The notes under the pieces are model-generated. The model saw only the letters and a program-made list of their open reading frames with translations, was not told the DNA's origin and made no database searches. A DNA stretch of 64,000 bases. Source: Alloalcanivorax marinus. Lineage in GTDB: Bacteria; Pseudomonadota; Gammaproteobacteria; Pseudomonadales; Alcanivoracaceae. Below, in pieces: positions 1 through 7,370 of this stretch (positions are counted from its first letter, which is position 1; each line of letters starts with the position of its first letter). The stretch covers positions 1 through 64,000 of the forward strand of contig NZ_JAEKJB010000008.1 in the NCBI RefSeq assembly GCF_016785095.1, given 5' to 3'. The position numbers were made by a program, and so were the translations under genes.

Positions 1-2
1 AA

Positions 3-71
3 CAGCCCGGTGGTCCGATCTACGGCACAGGTTCAAGGACCTCAGGAGCGACTCGGGTTGCCACCGGGCTG
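3..71. repeat. Imperfect structured palindrome at left edge
   Basis: Positions 3-13 and 61-71 are perfect 11-base inverted complements (CAGCCCGGTGG / CCACCGGGCTG). A smaller hairpin (AGGT...ACCT, about 30-43) and a degenerate copy of the REP-like core (AGGAGCGACT, about 43-52) lie inside. No coding signal is seen in the first 174 bases. It may be an intergenic repeat or a structured terminator; nothing identifies a known RNA family. Confidence 0.4.
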
Positions 72-111
72 ACAGGGGATGGTAGCTAATCATCTCCCTG
101 CGGAGAGACAC

Positions 112-133
112 AAGGAGCGACTTCAGTCGCGAT
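112..133. repeat. REP-like hairpin, single copy
   Basis: Contains the core GGAGCGACTTCAGTCGC, a 5-bp stem GCGAC/GTCGC around a TTCA loop. It is one member of a family found at five further places in this window (8730, 10766, 37761, 51152 and a half copy at 63902). Here it lies downstream of the 3' end of the PIN-PhoH gene on the minus strand. Confidence 0.75.
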
Positions 134-174
134 ACGGCGCCCCCTCCAGGAAGGCGCCTCCCGCCAGCGACCGC

Positions 175-1620
175 CTACAACCAGGTCTCCGCGTACTCCG
201 CCAGCAACGACCGGGGCACGCCCATCAACTGCACCGACCCACCGTGCACGAAGCTCTTGAAGCGCTCGGTCATGTAGGTCAGCCCGGAACTGATCGGCGA
301 CAGATAGGGGGTGTCGATCTGCGCCAGGTTACCGAGACACACCACCTTGGAGCCCTCCCCGGCCCGGGTGATGATCGCCTTCATCTGGTGAGGCGTCAGG
401 TTCTGGCTTTCGTCGATCAGGATCAGGGATTTCTGGAAACTGCGCCCGCGAATGTAATTGAGCGCCTTGAACTGGATGTTGGCCTTCTCCTTGACGTACT
501 GAATGCTGCCGGAGGGGTTCTCGTCGTTTAGGTGCAGCGCCTCGATGTTGTCGTTGATGGCCCCCAGCCAGGGGTCCATTTTTTCTTCCTCGGTGCCGGG
601 CAGGAAACCGTGATCCTCCGCCAGCGGCGGCGTGGAGCGGGTGGCGATGATTTTGTTGAAGCGCTTCTGCTCCACGGTCATCTCGATGGCGGCGGCCAGC
701 GCCAGGATGGTCTTGCCGGAGCCGGCGGCGCCGGTCAGGGTCACCAGATGAATGTCCGGATCAAGCAGCAACTGCAACGCCACCGCCTGCTGGATATTCA
801 TCGGTTTGAGCCCCCAGGCCTCCTGCTCCATAAGGGTTTCCGCCTTGTGATGCCGCAGCGTCACCACGCCCGCCTCGACGCTGACGATGCGCCCCACGAA
901 CCCCTGCTCGTCGAGGATGAACTGATTGGGGTAGATCTCCTCGCCGAGGATATCGCCAACCACCAGACCATGGGGAAGATGATGCAGGGTCTCGGCGCCG
1001 ACCTGCTCGGTTTCCACTTCGGTGACCTTGTCCCAGAACGAGCCGGGCACTTCAAAATAGCCCCGCGTCAGTTGCTTGATGTCGGAGACCAGTTGGTCGT
1101 TGTGGTAATCCTCCGCTTCGATACCACAGGCACGCGCCTTGAGGCGCATGTTGATGTCCTTGGTGACCAACACATAGCGGCTGTCCGGATCGGCCATCTT
1201 CATCGCCATCACATCATTGATGATGCGGTTATCGTTCAGATGATCCGGAAGCGCGGCGCCGCCATTGGCGCCGCGTGGCATCAGCACCGTCAGCGTGCCC
1301 TGGTGGTGCTGGCCCCGGTTGATGGGGATGCCGGCCTCCACCTCCGCCGGGGTCGCCGCCCCCAGTACCCGGTCGATCTGGCGAATCGCCGCGCGACAGT
1401 CCGAGGCGGTGTGGGATTTACCGGTTTTCAGGCGGTCCAGTTCCTCCAGAACGGTCATCGGAATCGCTACCCGGTGCTCTTCGAAATTCAGCAACGAGTT
1501 GGGATCGTGGATCAGCACATTGGTATCGAGGACGTAGGTCTTGGGCGTGGGGTCGGGTTTGCCGTGGTGGGAGTTGGATGCTGCGGAGACGGAGTGCAAA
1601 GTGGCCGCGCGCTTTTCCAT
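175..1620 (-). CDS. PIN domain / PhoH-family ATPase (PhoH2 type)
   Basis: A 481-residue cytoplasmic protein. The N-terminal PIN domain opens with TYVLDTNVLIHDP (Asp32), the usual acidic start of this ribonuclease fold. The C-terminal half is a PhoH P-loop ATPase with Walker A GAAGSGKT near residue 300 and a Walker B-like LILIDESQNL. Proteins of this architecture (PhoH2, YlaK-like) are reported to be RNA helicases/RNases; the substrate here is unknown. The ATG at 1620 is preceded by AGGGGAAA as a plausible ribosome site. It is monocistronic. It differs from the second PhoH gene at 16503, which lacks a PIN domain. Confidence 0.9.
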   Translation of the reverse strand: MEKRAATLHSVSAASNSHHGKPDPTPKTYVLDTNVLIHDPNSLLNFEEHRVAIPMTVLEELDRLKTGKSHTASDCRAAIRQIDRVLGAATPAEVEAGIPINRGQHHQGTLTVLMPRGANGGAALPDHLNDNRIINDVMAMKMADPDSRYVLVTKDINMRLKARACGIEAEDYHNDQLVSDIKQLTRGYFEVPGSFWDKVTEVETEQVGAETLHHLPHGLVVGDILGEEIYPNQFILDEQGFVGRIVSVEAGVVTLRHHKAETLMEQEAWGLKPMNIQQAVALQLLLDPDIHLVTLTGAAGSGKTILALAAAIEMTVEQKRFNKIIATRSTPPLAEDHGFLPGTEEEKMDPWLGAINDNIEALHLNDENPSGSIQYVKEKANIQFKALNYIRGRSFQKSLILIDESQNLTPHQMKAIITRAGEGSKVVCLGNLAQIDTPYLSPISSGLTYMTERFKSFVHGGSVQLMGVPRSLLAEYAETWL

Positions 1621-1856
1621 GCGTTTCCCCTGTTGGTCTGCACCTGGCGGTGCGGTTTGGCGACCGGGGCGAACGTCGTTTCGCGAGCCTGCTTGCGGCG
1701 GTGGATCGCGAGAGCGACGCAGGCCTCTGCCGCCGTGGTTTGGCTTACCGGCGGTGGCTGGTCAAGCTCGGTTTGGATCGCGATCCCTCCCGCAATAACG
1801 GGATGTGAATTACCATAACCCAGCTTTTCATCACTGACAACGAAGCGAGTACGAGC

Positions 1857-2330
1857 ATGTCCGACGACCCGTTACCGGATCATCCCGAGGTTCGCATGCC
1901 CCCGCCCCTTCTGCATCTGGGCGGCCTGCTGATCGGCTATGGCATCGACCAGGCCCTGGGCTGGACGCTGCCGGCGCTGCCCGGCCGCGAGCCGCTGGCC
2001 GCGGCGCTTGCTCTCGCCGGCGTGGGGCTGGTGGTCACCGCCCTGTTGCAACTGGCCGCCCACCGCACCACCGCCATGCCACACCGGGCGGCGCGGGTGC
2101 TGGTCACCAGCGGTGTGTTCCGCTTCAGCCGCAACCCGATCTATCTGGCGTTCGCGCTGCTGCATCTTGCCTGTGCCCTGAGCCTGGCCAGCCCGGGCAT
2201 GCTGCTCACCCTGGTGCTGGTGGAGTGGGTCATGCATAGCCACGTGATCGCGGCGGAAGAAGCGTTTCACGCGCGCCGTTTCGGCCCTGAGTGGCAATCC
2301 TATCGGCAACGGGTGCGGCGCTGGTTGTAG
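1857..2330 (+). CDS. Isoprenylcysteine/phospholipid methyltransferase-like membrane protein
   Basis: 157 residues with three or four hydrophobic segments. The C-terminal half carries the ICMT/PEMT-type signature: VTSGVFRFSRNPIYLAF (about residues 84-100), then EEAFHARRFGPEWQSYRQRV near the end, the region that binds S-adenosylmethionine in this superfamily. Small bacterial members are common and their substrates are mostly unknown. The ribosome site before the ATG is weak. The 3' end overlaps the convergent YiiX-like gene by about 100 bases. The 236-base stretch upstream (1621-1856) holds only short GC-rich inverted repeats and no gene. Confidence 0.8.
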   Translation: MSDDPLPDHPEVRMPPPLLHLGGLLIGYGIDQALGWTLPALPGREPLAAALALAGVGLVVTALLQLAAHRTTAMPHRAARVLVTSGVFRFSRNPIYLAFALLHLACALSLASPGMLLTLVLVEWVMHSHVIAAEEAFHARRFGPEWQSYRQRVRRWL

Positions 2331-3042
2331 CTCCCTTCCAGGCTTTGAGAATCCTCGGCTCGCCCAGGGCCCCCTGGCGTAACAGCAAACGGGGAGAATC
2401 GAAATCCCCGGGCACGAAGCCGGCCACGCGGATGTCCCGGGGCAGCCAGCCCAAACGCCGGTACATTTCCGCCACCAGCTCGGAACAGAACCAGCCGCGC
2501 CGGTCCGGCGGCCGGGTGAAACCACTGAGCAGGTCCAGGGCATTACACAGCACGAAGTTCTTGTAGGGCCGGTGCAGCAGCCTGGCCACCAGCCGCGCCA
2601 CCAGCTTTTCCTGGCGCGCGCACAAGGAGGCGCCCTCGCGGTGCCGCAACACCACATCACCGGGATAGTCACGCAGTTTGTCCGCCAGCGGCACCAGCGC
2701 CACGCCGGCCACCGGCCGTCCCAGATGCAGGTCCGCCGATTCGCTGGCGCCTACCGCCTCCAGCACCAGGGGACGATCGTCGCCGGGCAGACACACCACC
2801 ATGCCGATGTGGCTCCAGCGGCTGCGCGTGAACAAACGGATGGTGCTGCTGACCAGGCCGCGCCCGGCGAACAACAGGATGTCGCCGGTTTGCGGGGTGG
2901 GAACGGACGGAGCGGAATCCGGGATCACGGGGCTACCCATCAAAGACCGAGGCTCGTCCCGCAGAGTGGCCGCCCGCCGTGACAGCGCCCTGACAATTTG
3001 GTCACGCTTGCATGACAGGGCCGGCGCACGACGCCTTGTCAT
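2230..3042 (-). CDS. YiiX/YebB-like permuted papain-fold (NlpC/P60 superfamily) protein
   Basis: Up to 270 residues. After a non-conserved basic N-terminus comes TGDILLFAGRG, then RSRWSHIGMVV with the likely catalytic His, then LEAVG, PYKNFVLCNAL, and GWFCSELVAEMYRRLG with the likely catalytic Cys. This order (His before Cys) is typical of circularly permuted NlpC/P60 proteins such as YiiX, suggested to act as amidases or lipid-linked hydrolases. The start is uncertain: the ATG at 3042 has an AGAGG site but lies inside a 14-bp tandem repeat; an ATG at 2940 would remove 34 poorly conserved residues. No signal peptide is seen. It diverges from the M14 peptidase gene. Confidence 0.8.
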   Translation of the reverse strand: MTRRRAPALSCKRDQIVRALSRRAATLRDEPRSLMGSPVIPDSAPSVPTPQTGDILLFAGRGLVSSTIRLFTRSRWSHIGMVVCLPGDDRPLVLEAVGASESADLHLGRPVAGVALVPLADKLRDYPGDVVLRHREGASLCARQEKLVARLVARLLHRPYKNFVLCNALDLLSGFTRPPDRRGWFCSELVAEMYRRLGWLPRDIRVAGFVPGDFDSPRLLLRQGALGEPRILKAWKGATTSAAPVADRIATQGRNGARETLLPPRSRGYA

Positions 3043-3078
3043 AAAACCTCTGCCATAAAACCACTGTCATAAAACCGT
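3037..3078. repeat. Three tandem 14-bp repeats in a divergent promoter region
   Basis: TG(T/C)CATAAAACC occurs at 3037, 3051 and 3065 with an exact 14-base period. It lies between two divergent genes, so iteron-like operator function is possible. It also covers the upstream start codon choice of the YiiX-like gene. Confidence 0.7.
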
Positions 3079-3122
3079 GACACCGCGCCGCTAGACTGCC
3101 TGCAACGATCGCGGCTCCCTCC

Positions 3123-4172
3123 ATGGAAGAACGTCTCTATCTCCTACAACGGCACCTGCCTGAACTGCTGCACCTGGACAGTCTGATCCGGCTCGGTGAA
3201 CGGCATCTCCGCGTCAGCGAGGTGCTGAGCGTGCCCCTGGGCGATCTTGCGCTGCCGGTGCGCGTGATCGAAATGGGCAGCCGTTCGCCAGGCGCGCCGG
3301 TGATGGGGTTCTTTGGCGGCGTGCACGGCGTGGAACGCATCGGCACCCAGGTGATCCTGTCGCTGCTGCACAGCCTGATTCACCGCCTGCAATGGGACGA
3401 CCACCTGCACCGCCGGCTGGAGAGCGTGCGCCTGGTGTTCATGCCCATGGTCAACCCCGGCGGCATCTGGCGGCGCACGCGCAGCAACCCCAATGGCGTG
3501 GACCTGATGCGCAACGCGCCGGTGGACGCCGACGGCAAGGTCTCGTTCCTGGTCGGCGGCCAGCGCCTCAGCCGCCTTCTACCCTGGTACCGGGGCCGCG
3601 CCGGCGACCCCATGGAAGCCGAAGCCCAGGCCCTGGTGGACGCGGTCCGCGACAAGCTGATGAACGCGCCGGTGTCGCTGAGCCTGGACTGCCACAGCGG
3701 CTTCGGCCGGCGCGACCGCATCTGGTGCTCCTACGCGCGCACCCACCGGCCCATCGCCCATCTGGCGGAGGTGTACCGCCTCAAGCAAGTGCTGGAAAAC
3801 ACCTACCCCCATCACCATCCCTATCTGATCGAACCGCAGTCGCTCAACTACACCACCCACGGCGACCTGTGGGATTACCTTTACGACGACGCCCGCGAGC
3901 GCCACCCGGAGCGCCTGTTCCTGCCCTTCACCCTGGAAATGGGCTCCTGGCTATGGGTGCGCAAGAATCCGCGCCAGATGCTGGACTTCTTCGGCTACTT
4001 CAACCCCATCATCGGCCACCGCCACCATCGGGTGCTGCGCCAGCACCTGCCATTGTTCGACGTGCTCATCGCCCTGGCGGCCAACGCCGGCAACTGGCTG
4101 CCCACCGGCTCGCGTCGCCGGGCCCTGGCCCGCGACGCGGTGCGCCATTGGTTCGGTGAAGCCGGCGGCTGA
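3123..4172 (+). CDS. M14-family zinc carboxypeptidase-like protein
   Basis: 349 residues, no signal peptide. Zinc-site motifs are all present: GGVHGVE (His68, Glu71), LDCHSG (His191) and a late catalytic glutamate in FTLEMGSW (Glu272). NPNGVDLMRN matches the substrate-binding Arg/Asn segment of the M14 fold. The family includes peptidases and aspartoacylase/succinylglutamate desuccinylase relatives; the close group here resembles bacterial DUF2817-like members with unknown substrate. The ATG follows CTCCCTCC, a poor ribosome site, so the start is moderately uncertain. Confidence 0.8.
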   Translation: MEERLYLLQRHLPELLHLDSLIRLGERHLRVSEVLSVPLGDLALPVRVIEMGSRSPGAPVMGFFGGVHGVERIGTQVILSLLHSLIHRLQWDDHLHRRLESVRLVFMPMVNPGGIWRRTRSNPNGVDLMRNAPVDADGKVSFLVGGQRLSRLLPWYRGRAGDPMEAEAQALVDAVRDKLMNAPVSLSLDCHSGFGRRDRIWCSYARTHRPIAHLAEVYRLKQVLENTYPHHHPYLIEPQSLNYTTHGDLWDYLYDDARERHPERLFLPFTLEMGSWLWVRKNPRQMLDFFGYFNPIIGHRHHRVLRQHLPLFDVLIALAANAGNWLPTGSRRRALARDAVRHWFGEAGG

Positions 4173-4184
4173 TCCGGCACCCGC

Positions 4185-4241
4185 CGCTGGTGGCTCTCGA
4201 TAAACCCGCTGGTGGCCCTACATAAACCCGCTGGTGGCCCT
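4185..4241. repeat. 22-bp tandem repeat, about 2.6 copies
   Basis: The unit CGCTGGTGGCCCTACATAAA(CC) repeats at 4185-4206 (with three changes), 4207-4228 and partially 4229-4241. It fills the short gap before the lipoprotein gene at 4288. Confidence 0.8.
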
Positions 4242-4287
4242 CCTCTTGCATCCGTACACTCGTTTCAATCGTTTCAGGAGGACCATC

Positions 4288-4770
4288 ATGATCAGAATAA
4301 CCACCGCCCTGCTGCCGCTGGCCTTGCTCAGCGGCTGCCAGATGTTCAGCTACCAGGAACCGGCCGGCGCCGATACCGCCACCGTCACCTTCACCGGCGA
4401 CGCCGCGGCCCAGCCGGTGGTGTGCGTGCCTGGCAAGGGCTTCAAGGACACGCAAATGGCCCTGGCCGTCAAACCCTGGGAAACCAATGCCTTCAACGAA
4501 TTGTTCAAGACCATGAAGAAGGCCGAGGAAGTACCGGTGGCCATTCAGGCCTCGGAACAAGCACGGGTGGGCGTGGTCTACAACGAACGCCGCAGTGAAG
4601 GCGCCGGCCGCGACCACTGCCGTGTCGCCGCGCAGTTCGATGCCCGCCCCGGTGAGCGCTACCGCGCGCACTTTACCCGCACCGACACGGGCAACTGCGG
4701 TCTCGAAATCCGTGGCGAGGATGGCGTGCGCGCTGACGCGGTGCCCGTGGCCTGGCAGTGCCCGAACTGA
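4288..4770 (+). CDS. Small lipoprotein of unknown function
   Basis: 160 residues. The ATG at 4288 is chosen because AGGAGG lies 6 bases upstream and because it gives a clean lipoprotein signal: MIRITTALLPLALLSGC with the lipobox Cys17. The mature part has Cys residues (VVCVPG, DHCRVAAQF, GNCGLEI, WQCPN) that could form disulfides in the periplasm. No family was recognised. It is followed by two GC hairpins and then the TorF-type porin gene, but the promoter before the porin argues for separate expression. Confidence 0.75.
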   Translation: MIRITTALLPLALLSGCQMFSYQEPAGADTATVTFTGDAAAQPVVCVPGKGFKDTQMALAVKPWETNAFNELFKTMKKAEEVPVAIQASEQARVGVVYNERRSEGAGRDHCRVAAQFDARPGERYRAHFTRTDTGNCGLEIRGEDGVRADAVPVAWQCPN

Positions 4771-4778
4771 CCCTCAAG

Positions 4779-4823
4779 CGTGGCGGCGCCGTCAGGCACC
4801 GCCACGCAGCACCATCGTGGTGC
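4779..4823 (+). terminator. Tandem hairpins after lipoprotein gene
   Basis: CGTGGCGG (4779-4786) pairs with CCGCCACG (4799-4806), followed by GCACCA-TCG-TGGTGC (4809-4823). There is no T run, so an intrinsic terminator is only possible. Confidence 0.4.
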
Positions 4824-4928
4824 ACTGCACCAGAACAAAGCATCCCGCCTCGCCACTTTTCGTTATTTTACCTTTCCGATTTCTCCTTGCCTCTCCCAAC
4901 TCACTGATCCATCGCCATTTTTCATTTT

Positions 4929-4944
4929 TGGCACGCTCCCTGCT
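4929..4944 (+). promoter_or_regulatory. Sigma-54 (RpoN) type promoter for the TorF-like porin
   Basis: TTGGCACGCTCCCTGCT has GG at 4930-4931 and GC at 4942-4943, exactly 10 bases between, matching TGGCACG-N4-TTGCW with a single mismatch (C for the first T of TTGC). It lies about 80 bases upstream of the ATG at 5024 and points toward it. Porins of this family next to glnK/amtB are often under nitrogen control; an NtrC-type activator site was not identified here. Confidence 0.7.
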
Positions 4945-5023
4945 TTGTATCCGGTCGAGCCTCCCAGGCCAGTGCGCCAGGAGCGCACAACCAGAAAACA
5001 GTTATTTGCAAAGAGGGTTGCAC

Positions 5024-5752
5024 ATGAAACACGTATCTGGGATGAAAAAGACCGTTTTGGCCGCCACCGTGGCAGCCACCGCCGCCACCGGCCTGATCGC
5101 TCCGTCCATGGCCGCGGCCGAAGTGAGCGGCACCGTCGGCGTTTCCAACATGTACTTCTGGCGTGGTCAGGATATTTCCGACGGCGGCGCCCAAGTATTC
5201 GGTAGCCTGGATTACGCGCACTCTTCCGGCCTCTACGCCGGTGTGTGGGGAAGCTCTGAAACCGAAACCACCGAATACGACCTGTACGCCGGTTACGCGG
5301 GCTCCGTGGGCGATTTCAGCTATGACCTCGCCTATGTGGACTACAACTACCCGAACGACACCGATTCCGATCTTCAGGAAGTAGTACTGGGTCTGGGCTA
5401 CGCCGGCTTCAGCGCCGGTGCCTACATCGGCGTGGGCGACTACGGTCGTGGCGACGACTCCACCGACAACAAGGACAAGTACTTCACCGTGGGCTACTCC
5501 TACGACAAGTACGGCATCCTGATCGGCACCTGGGATTTTGACGCCGACGACATCAACTACACCCACGTCGACCTGAGCTACGCGCTCACCGACGAACTGG
5601 GCTTCACTGTTTCCAAAGTGGTGAGCGCCGACGACTGCGCCATCAACAACAATGAAGACACGAACTTCAACGCTAGTGGTGAGTGTACCGCCAGCGATAG
5701 CAGCATTAAGGACGACACTCTGTTCGTCGTCACCTACGCCCTGTCGTTCTAA
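5024..5752 (+). CDS. TorF-family putative porin (outer-membrane beta-barrel)
   Basis: 242 residues. Start ATG at 5024 with AGAGG 7 bases upstream. A signal peptide runs to about MAAAE (residue 30). The mature protein begins with EVSGTVGVSNMYFWRGQDIS, the hallmark of the TIGR02001 'TorF-like putative porin' family, continues as alternating aromatic beta strands (YAGVWGSS, YDLYAGYAG, FSYDLAYVDYNY) and ends in an aromatic residue (VVTYALSF), as outer-membrane barrels do. It is Asp/Glu-rich, suggesting cation preference or calcium binding. A sigma-54 promoter precedes it and a strong terminator follows, so it is a single-gene unit, possibly nitrogen-regulated. Confidence 0.85.
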   Translation: MKHVSGMKKTVLAATVAATAATGLIAPSMAAAEVSGTVGVSNMYFWRGQDISDGGAQVFGSLDYAHSSGLYAGVWGSSETETTEYDLYAGYAGSVGDFSYDLAYVDYNYPNDTDSDLQEVVLGLGYAGFSAGAYIGVGDYGRGDDSTDNKDKYFTVGYSYDKYGILIGTWDFDADDINYTHVDLSYALTDELGFTVSKVVSADDCAINNNEDTNFNASGECTASDSSIKDDTLFVVTYALSF

Positions 5753-5807
5753 AGAAGTATGCGCTGAGAGTATTCGGGCGGGCCTCTCCCCCCGCCCAAC
5801 CTTTTCA

Positions 5808-5866
5808 CACCGTGGGGCCCTCCCTGGTCCTCGCTGGAAACGCAAGCAGGCCCCACGGTGTTTTTT
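5808..5866 (+). terminator. Rho-independent terminator after the porin
   Basis: CACCGTGGGGCC (5808-5819) pairs perfectly with GGCCCCACGGTG (5849-5860), followed by TTTTTT. A second GC hairpin (GGGCGGG...CCCGCCC, about 5775-5797) precedes it. Confidence 0.85.
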
Positions 5867-6203
5867 AATCTCCTACCACGGCTTATCCATCCCGCCTTAC
5901 CGTATCCTCGGTGCCATTTTTAATCACTACTTCTTCCTGGTCTTCCCCTGTACGGCTTTAAAACGTGGGTTTGACTTGCAGATGACATAGATGCGCCCTC
6001 TACGCTTGACCACCTGACAATCAGGGTGGCGCGCCTTGGCGCTTTTCATCGGCCCTCGGGTAGGCGGCGCATCCGCGCCATGCATGGACAGCCGCTGTCA
6101 GCGGTAAGGGATGCTTAGAACGGGCGCGCCGAGGTCAATGGAAATACAGGCCCGCGACCGTGGCCGCGGGCGAACGGCAAGAACCCGAGAGAAATCGCGA
6201 AGC
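5867..6203. other. Intergenic stretch without a recognised gene
   Basis: No convincing ORF on either strand. The only structure seen is a 7-bp hairpin (6150-6156 with 6165-6171) just past the end of the minus-strand copper-chaperone gene; it lacks a T run, so it is at best a weak terminator. Confidence 0.5.
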
Positions 6204-6650
6204 TCAGGGCGCGTCGCGGAGCACCGGGAAGTCGGCGCAGAGATCGTCGTGGTCGCTGAAGGTGAGGCAGATTTCCACCTGCTCACCGGCTTCCGGGATC
6301 TCGGCGACCTTCATCAGCATCAGGTGCTTGCCGCCCGGCGCGAACGTGGCCTGATCGCCGGGCTCCAGGGTGATGCCACTGAGGTGGACCATGCGCGCCT
6401 GGCCATCGTCGGTGGTTTCGGTGTCGTGCAGCATGGCCATGCCGGCGATGTCGGTTTTGGCGCCCTTGAGTTCCACCGCCCGGTCCCCGTCGTTGCGCAG
6501 GGTGAAATAACCGGCCATGGTCGGCGATACTGGCGGTACCGCGCGCAGCCAGGCTTTTTCCAGCACCAGATCACCGTCGGCGGACGCGGCGCCCGCCAGG
6601 GCCAGCAGGGCGGCACCCGCCACGCCGTTAAAGAAGGCTTTGTACATCAT
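6204..6650 (-). CDS. PCu(A)C-type periplasmic copper chaperone
   Basis: 148 residues. An N-terminal signal peptide (FFNGVAGAALLALAGAASA) is followed by the PCuAC/DUF461 fold. The copper ligands of the family are visible as MAMLHDT...MVHL...GGKHLMLM. The family delivers Cu(I) to the CuA site of cytochrome c oxidase, in concert with SCO proteins. Its ATG overlaps the 3' end of the upstream SCO1-like gene by 23 bases, so the two are translated together. GAGGTGACCG precedes the ATG. Confidence 0.9.
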   Translation of the reverse strand: MMYKAFFNGVAGAALLALAGAASADGDLVLEKAWLRAVPPVSPTMAGYFTLRNDGDRAVELKGAKTDIAGMAMLHDTETTDDGQARMVHLSGITLEPGDQATFAPGGKHLMLMKVAEIPEAGEQVEICLTFSDHDDLCADFPVLRDAP

Positions 6651-7209
6651 CGGTCACCTCATCGATATTGAAGTCCGACGGGTACAGCTTGCGCACCCGC
6701 CCCTGCTGGTCCAGCAGGTAAACGTAGTCACTGTGGGTGAAGTCGTACTCCGGCTCACCTTCGCCGGATTTCAGGAACACCACCCCATACTGTTCCGCCA
6801 CCGCGCGGATCTCCGCCTCGCCGCCGGTCAAGCCGATCACGTTGGCCTTGAACCAGGGCACGTACTCACGCAGGTGCTCGGGGGTATCACGGGCCGGGTC
6901 GAAGGTGATGAACAACGGCTGCACGCGGTCGGCGTCACCGGCGTCGCGCAGGTTGCGGTACACCTGGGAGACCCGCGCCAGGGTCGCCGGGCAGATATCG
7001 GGGCAATGGGTATAGCCGAAGAACATCAGCACCACCCGGCCTCGCTGGTCGGCCAGGCGGAACGCCCCGCCGTTATGATCGGTGAGGGTGAAATCCCCGC
7101 CCAGGCGGGTGTTCACCGGCAACTCCTCGCGGGGTTCGGCGCAGCCGGCCAGGGCCAGCAACAGGACCAGCGGGCCGAGCCGGCCCGCCAGGGCACGGGG
7201 GAAAGTCAT
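6628..7209 (-). CDS. SCO1/SenC-family cytochrome oxidase copper-assembly lipoprotein
   Basis: 193 residues from the ATG at 7209, chosen for GGAG 6 bases upstream and for the lipoprotein signal it exposes (VLLLALAGC, Cys23). The thioredoxin-like fold carries the copper/thiol motif HCPDICPAT and the distant ligand His in HSDYVYL. SCO proteins act in the periplasm on the CuA centre of cytochrome c oxidase by copper transfer or disulfide reduction. It is first in a two-gene operon with the PCuAC chaperone. An upstream in-frame extension lacks conserved residues and overlaps the miaB promoter region, so it is rejected. Confidence 0.92.
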   Translation of the reverse strand: MTFPRALAGRLGPLVLLLALAGCAEPREELPVNTRLGGDFTLTDHNGGAFRLADQRGRVVLMFFGYTHCPDICPATLARVSQVYRNLRDAGDADRVQPLFITFDPARDTPEHLREYVPWFKANVIGLTGGEAEIRAVAEQYGVVFLKSGEGEPEYDFTHSDYVYLLDQQGRVRKLYPSDFNIDEVTDDVQSLL

Positions 7210-7370
7210 GGGGGGCTCCGGAATCATGACGGCGGCGCCGGATGATACCCCGGCGGGGCGGGCCCCGCCCAGGGGCGCGGTGCGGCGTTTTGCCACGGTC
7301 GGGGTTCGCAGTTTGCCCTCGCCGGCGGTACAATCGGCGCCCATTTTCCAATCGATCGACGGTCTCCCCC

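Noticed and set aside
1..174. tRNA or small structured RNA at the left edge
   Set aside because: The fold lacks tRNA arms or a CCA-type end, and a degenerate REP-like core suggests an intergenic repeat.
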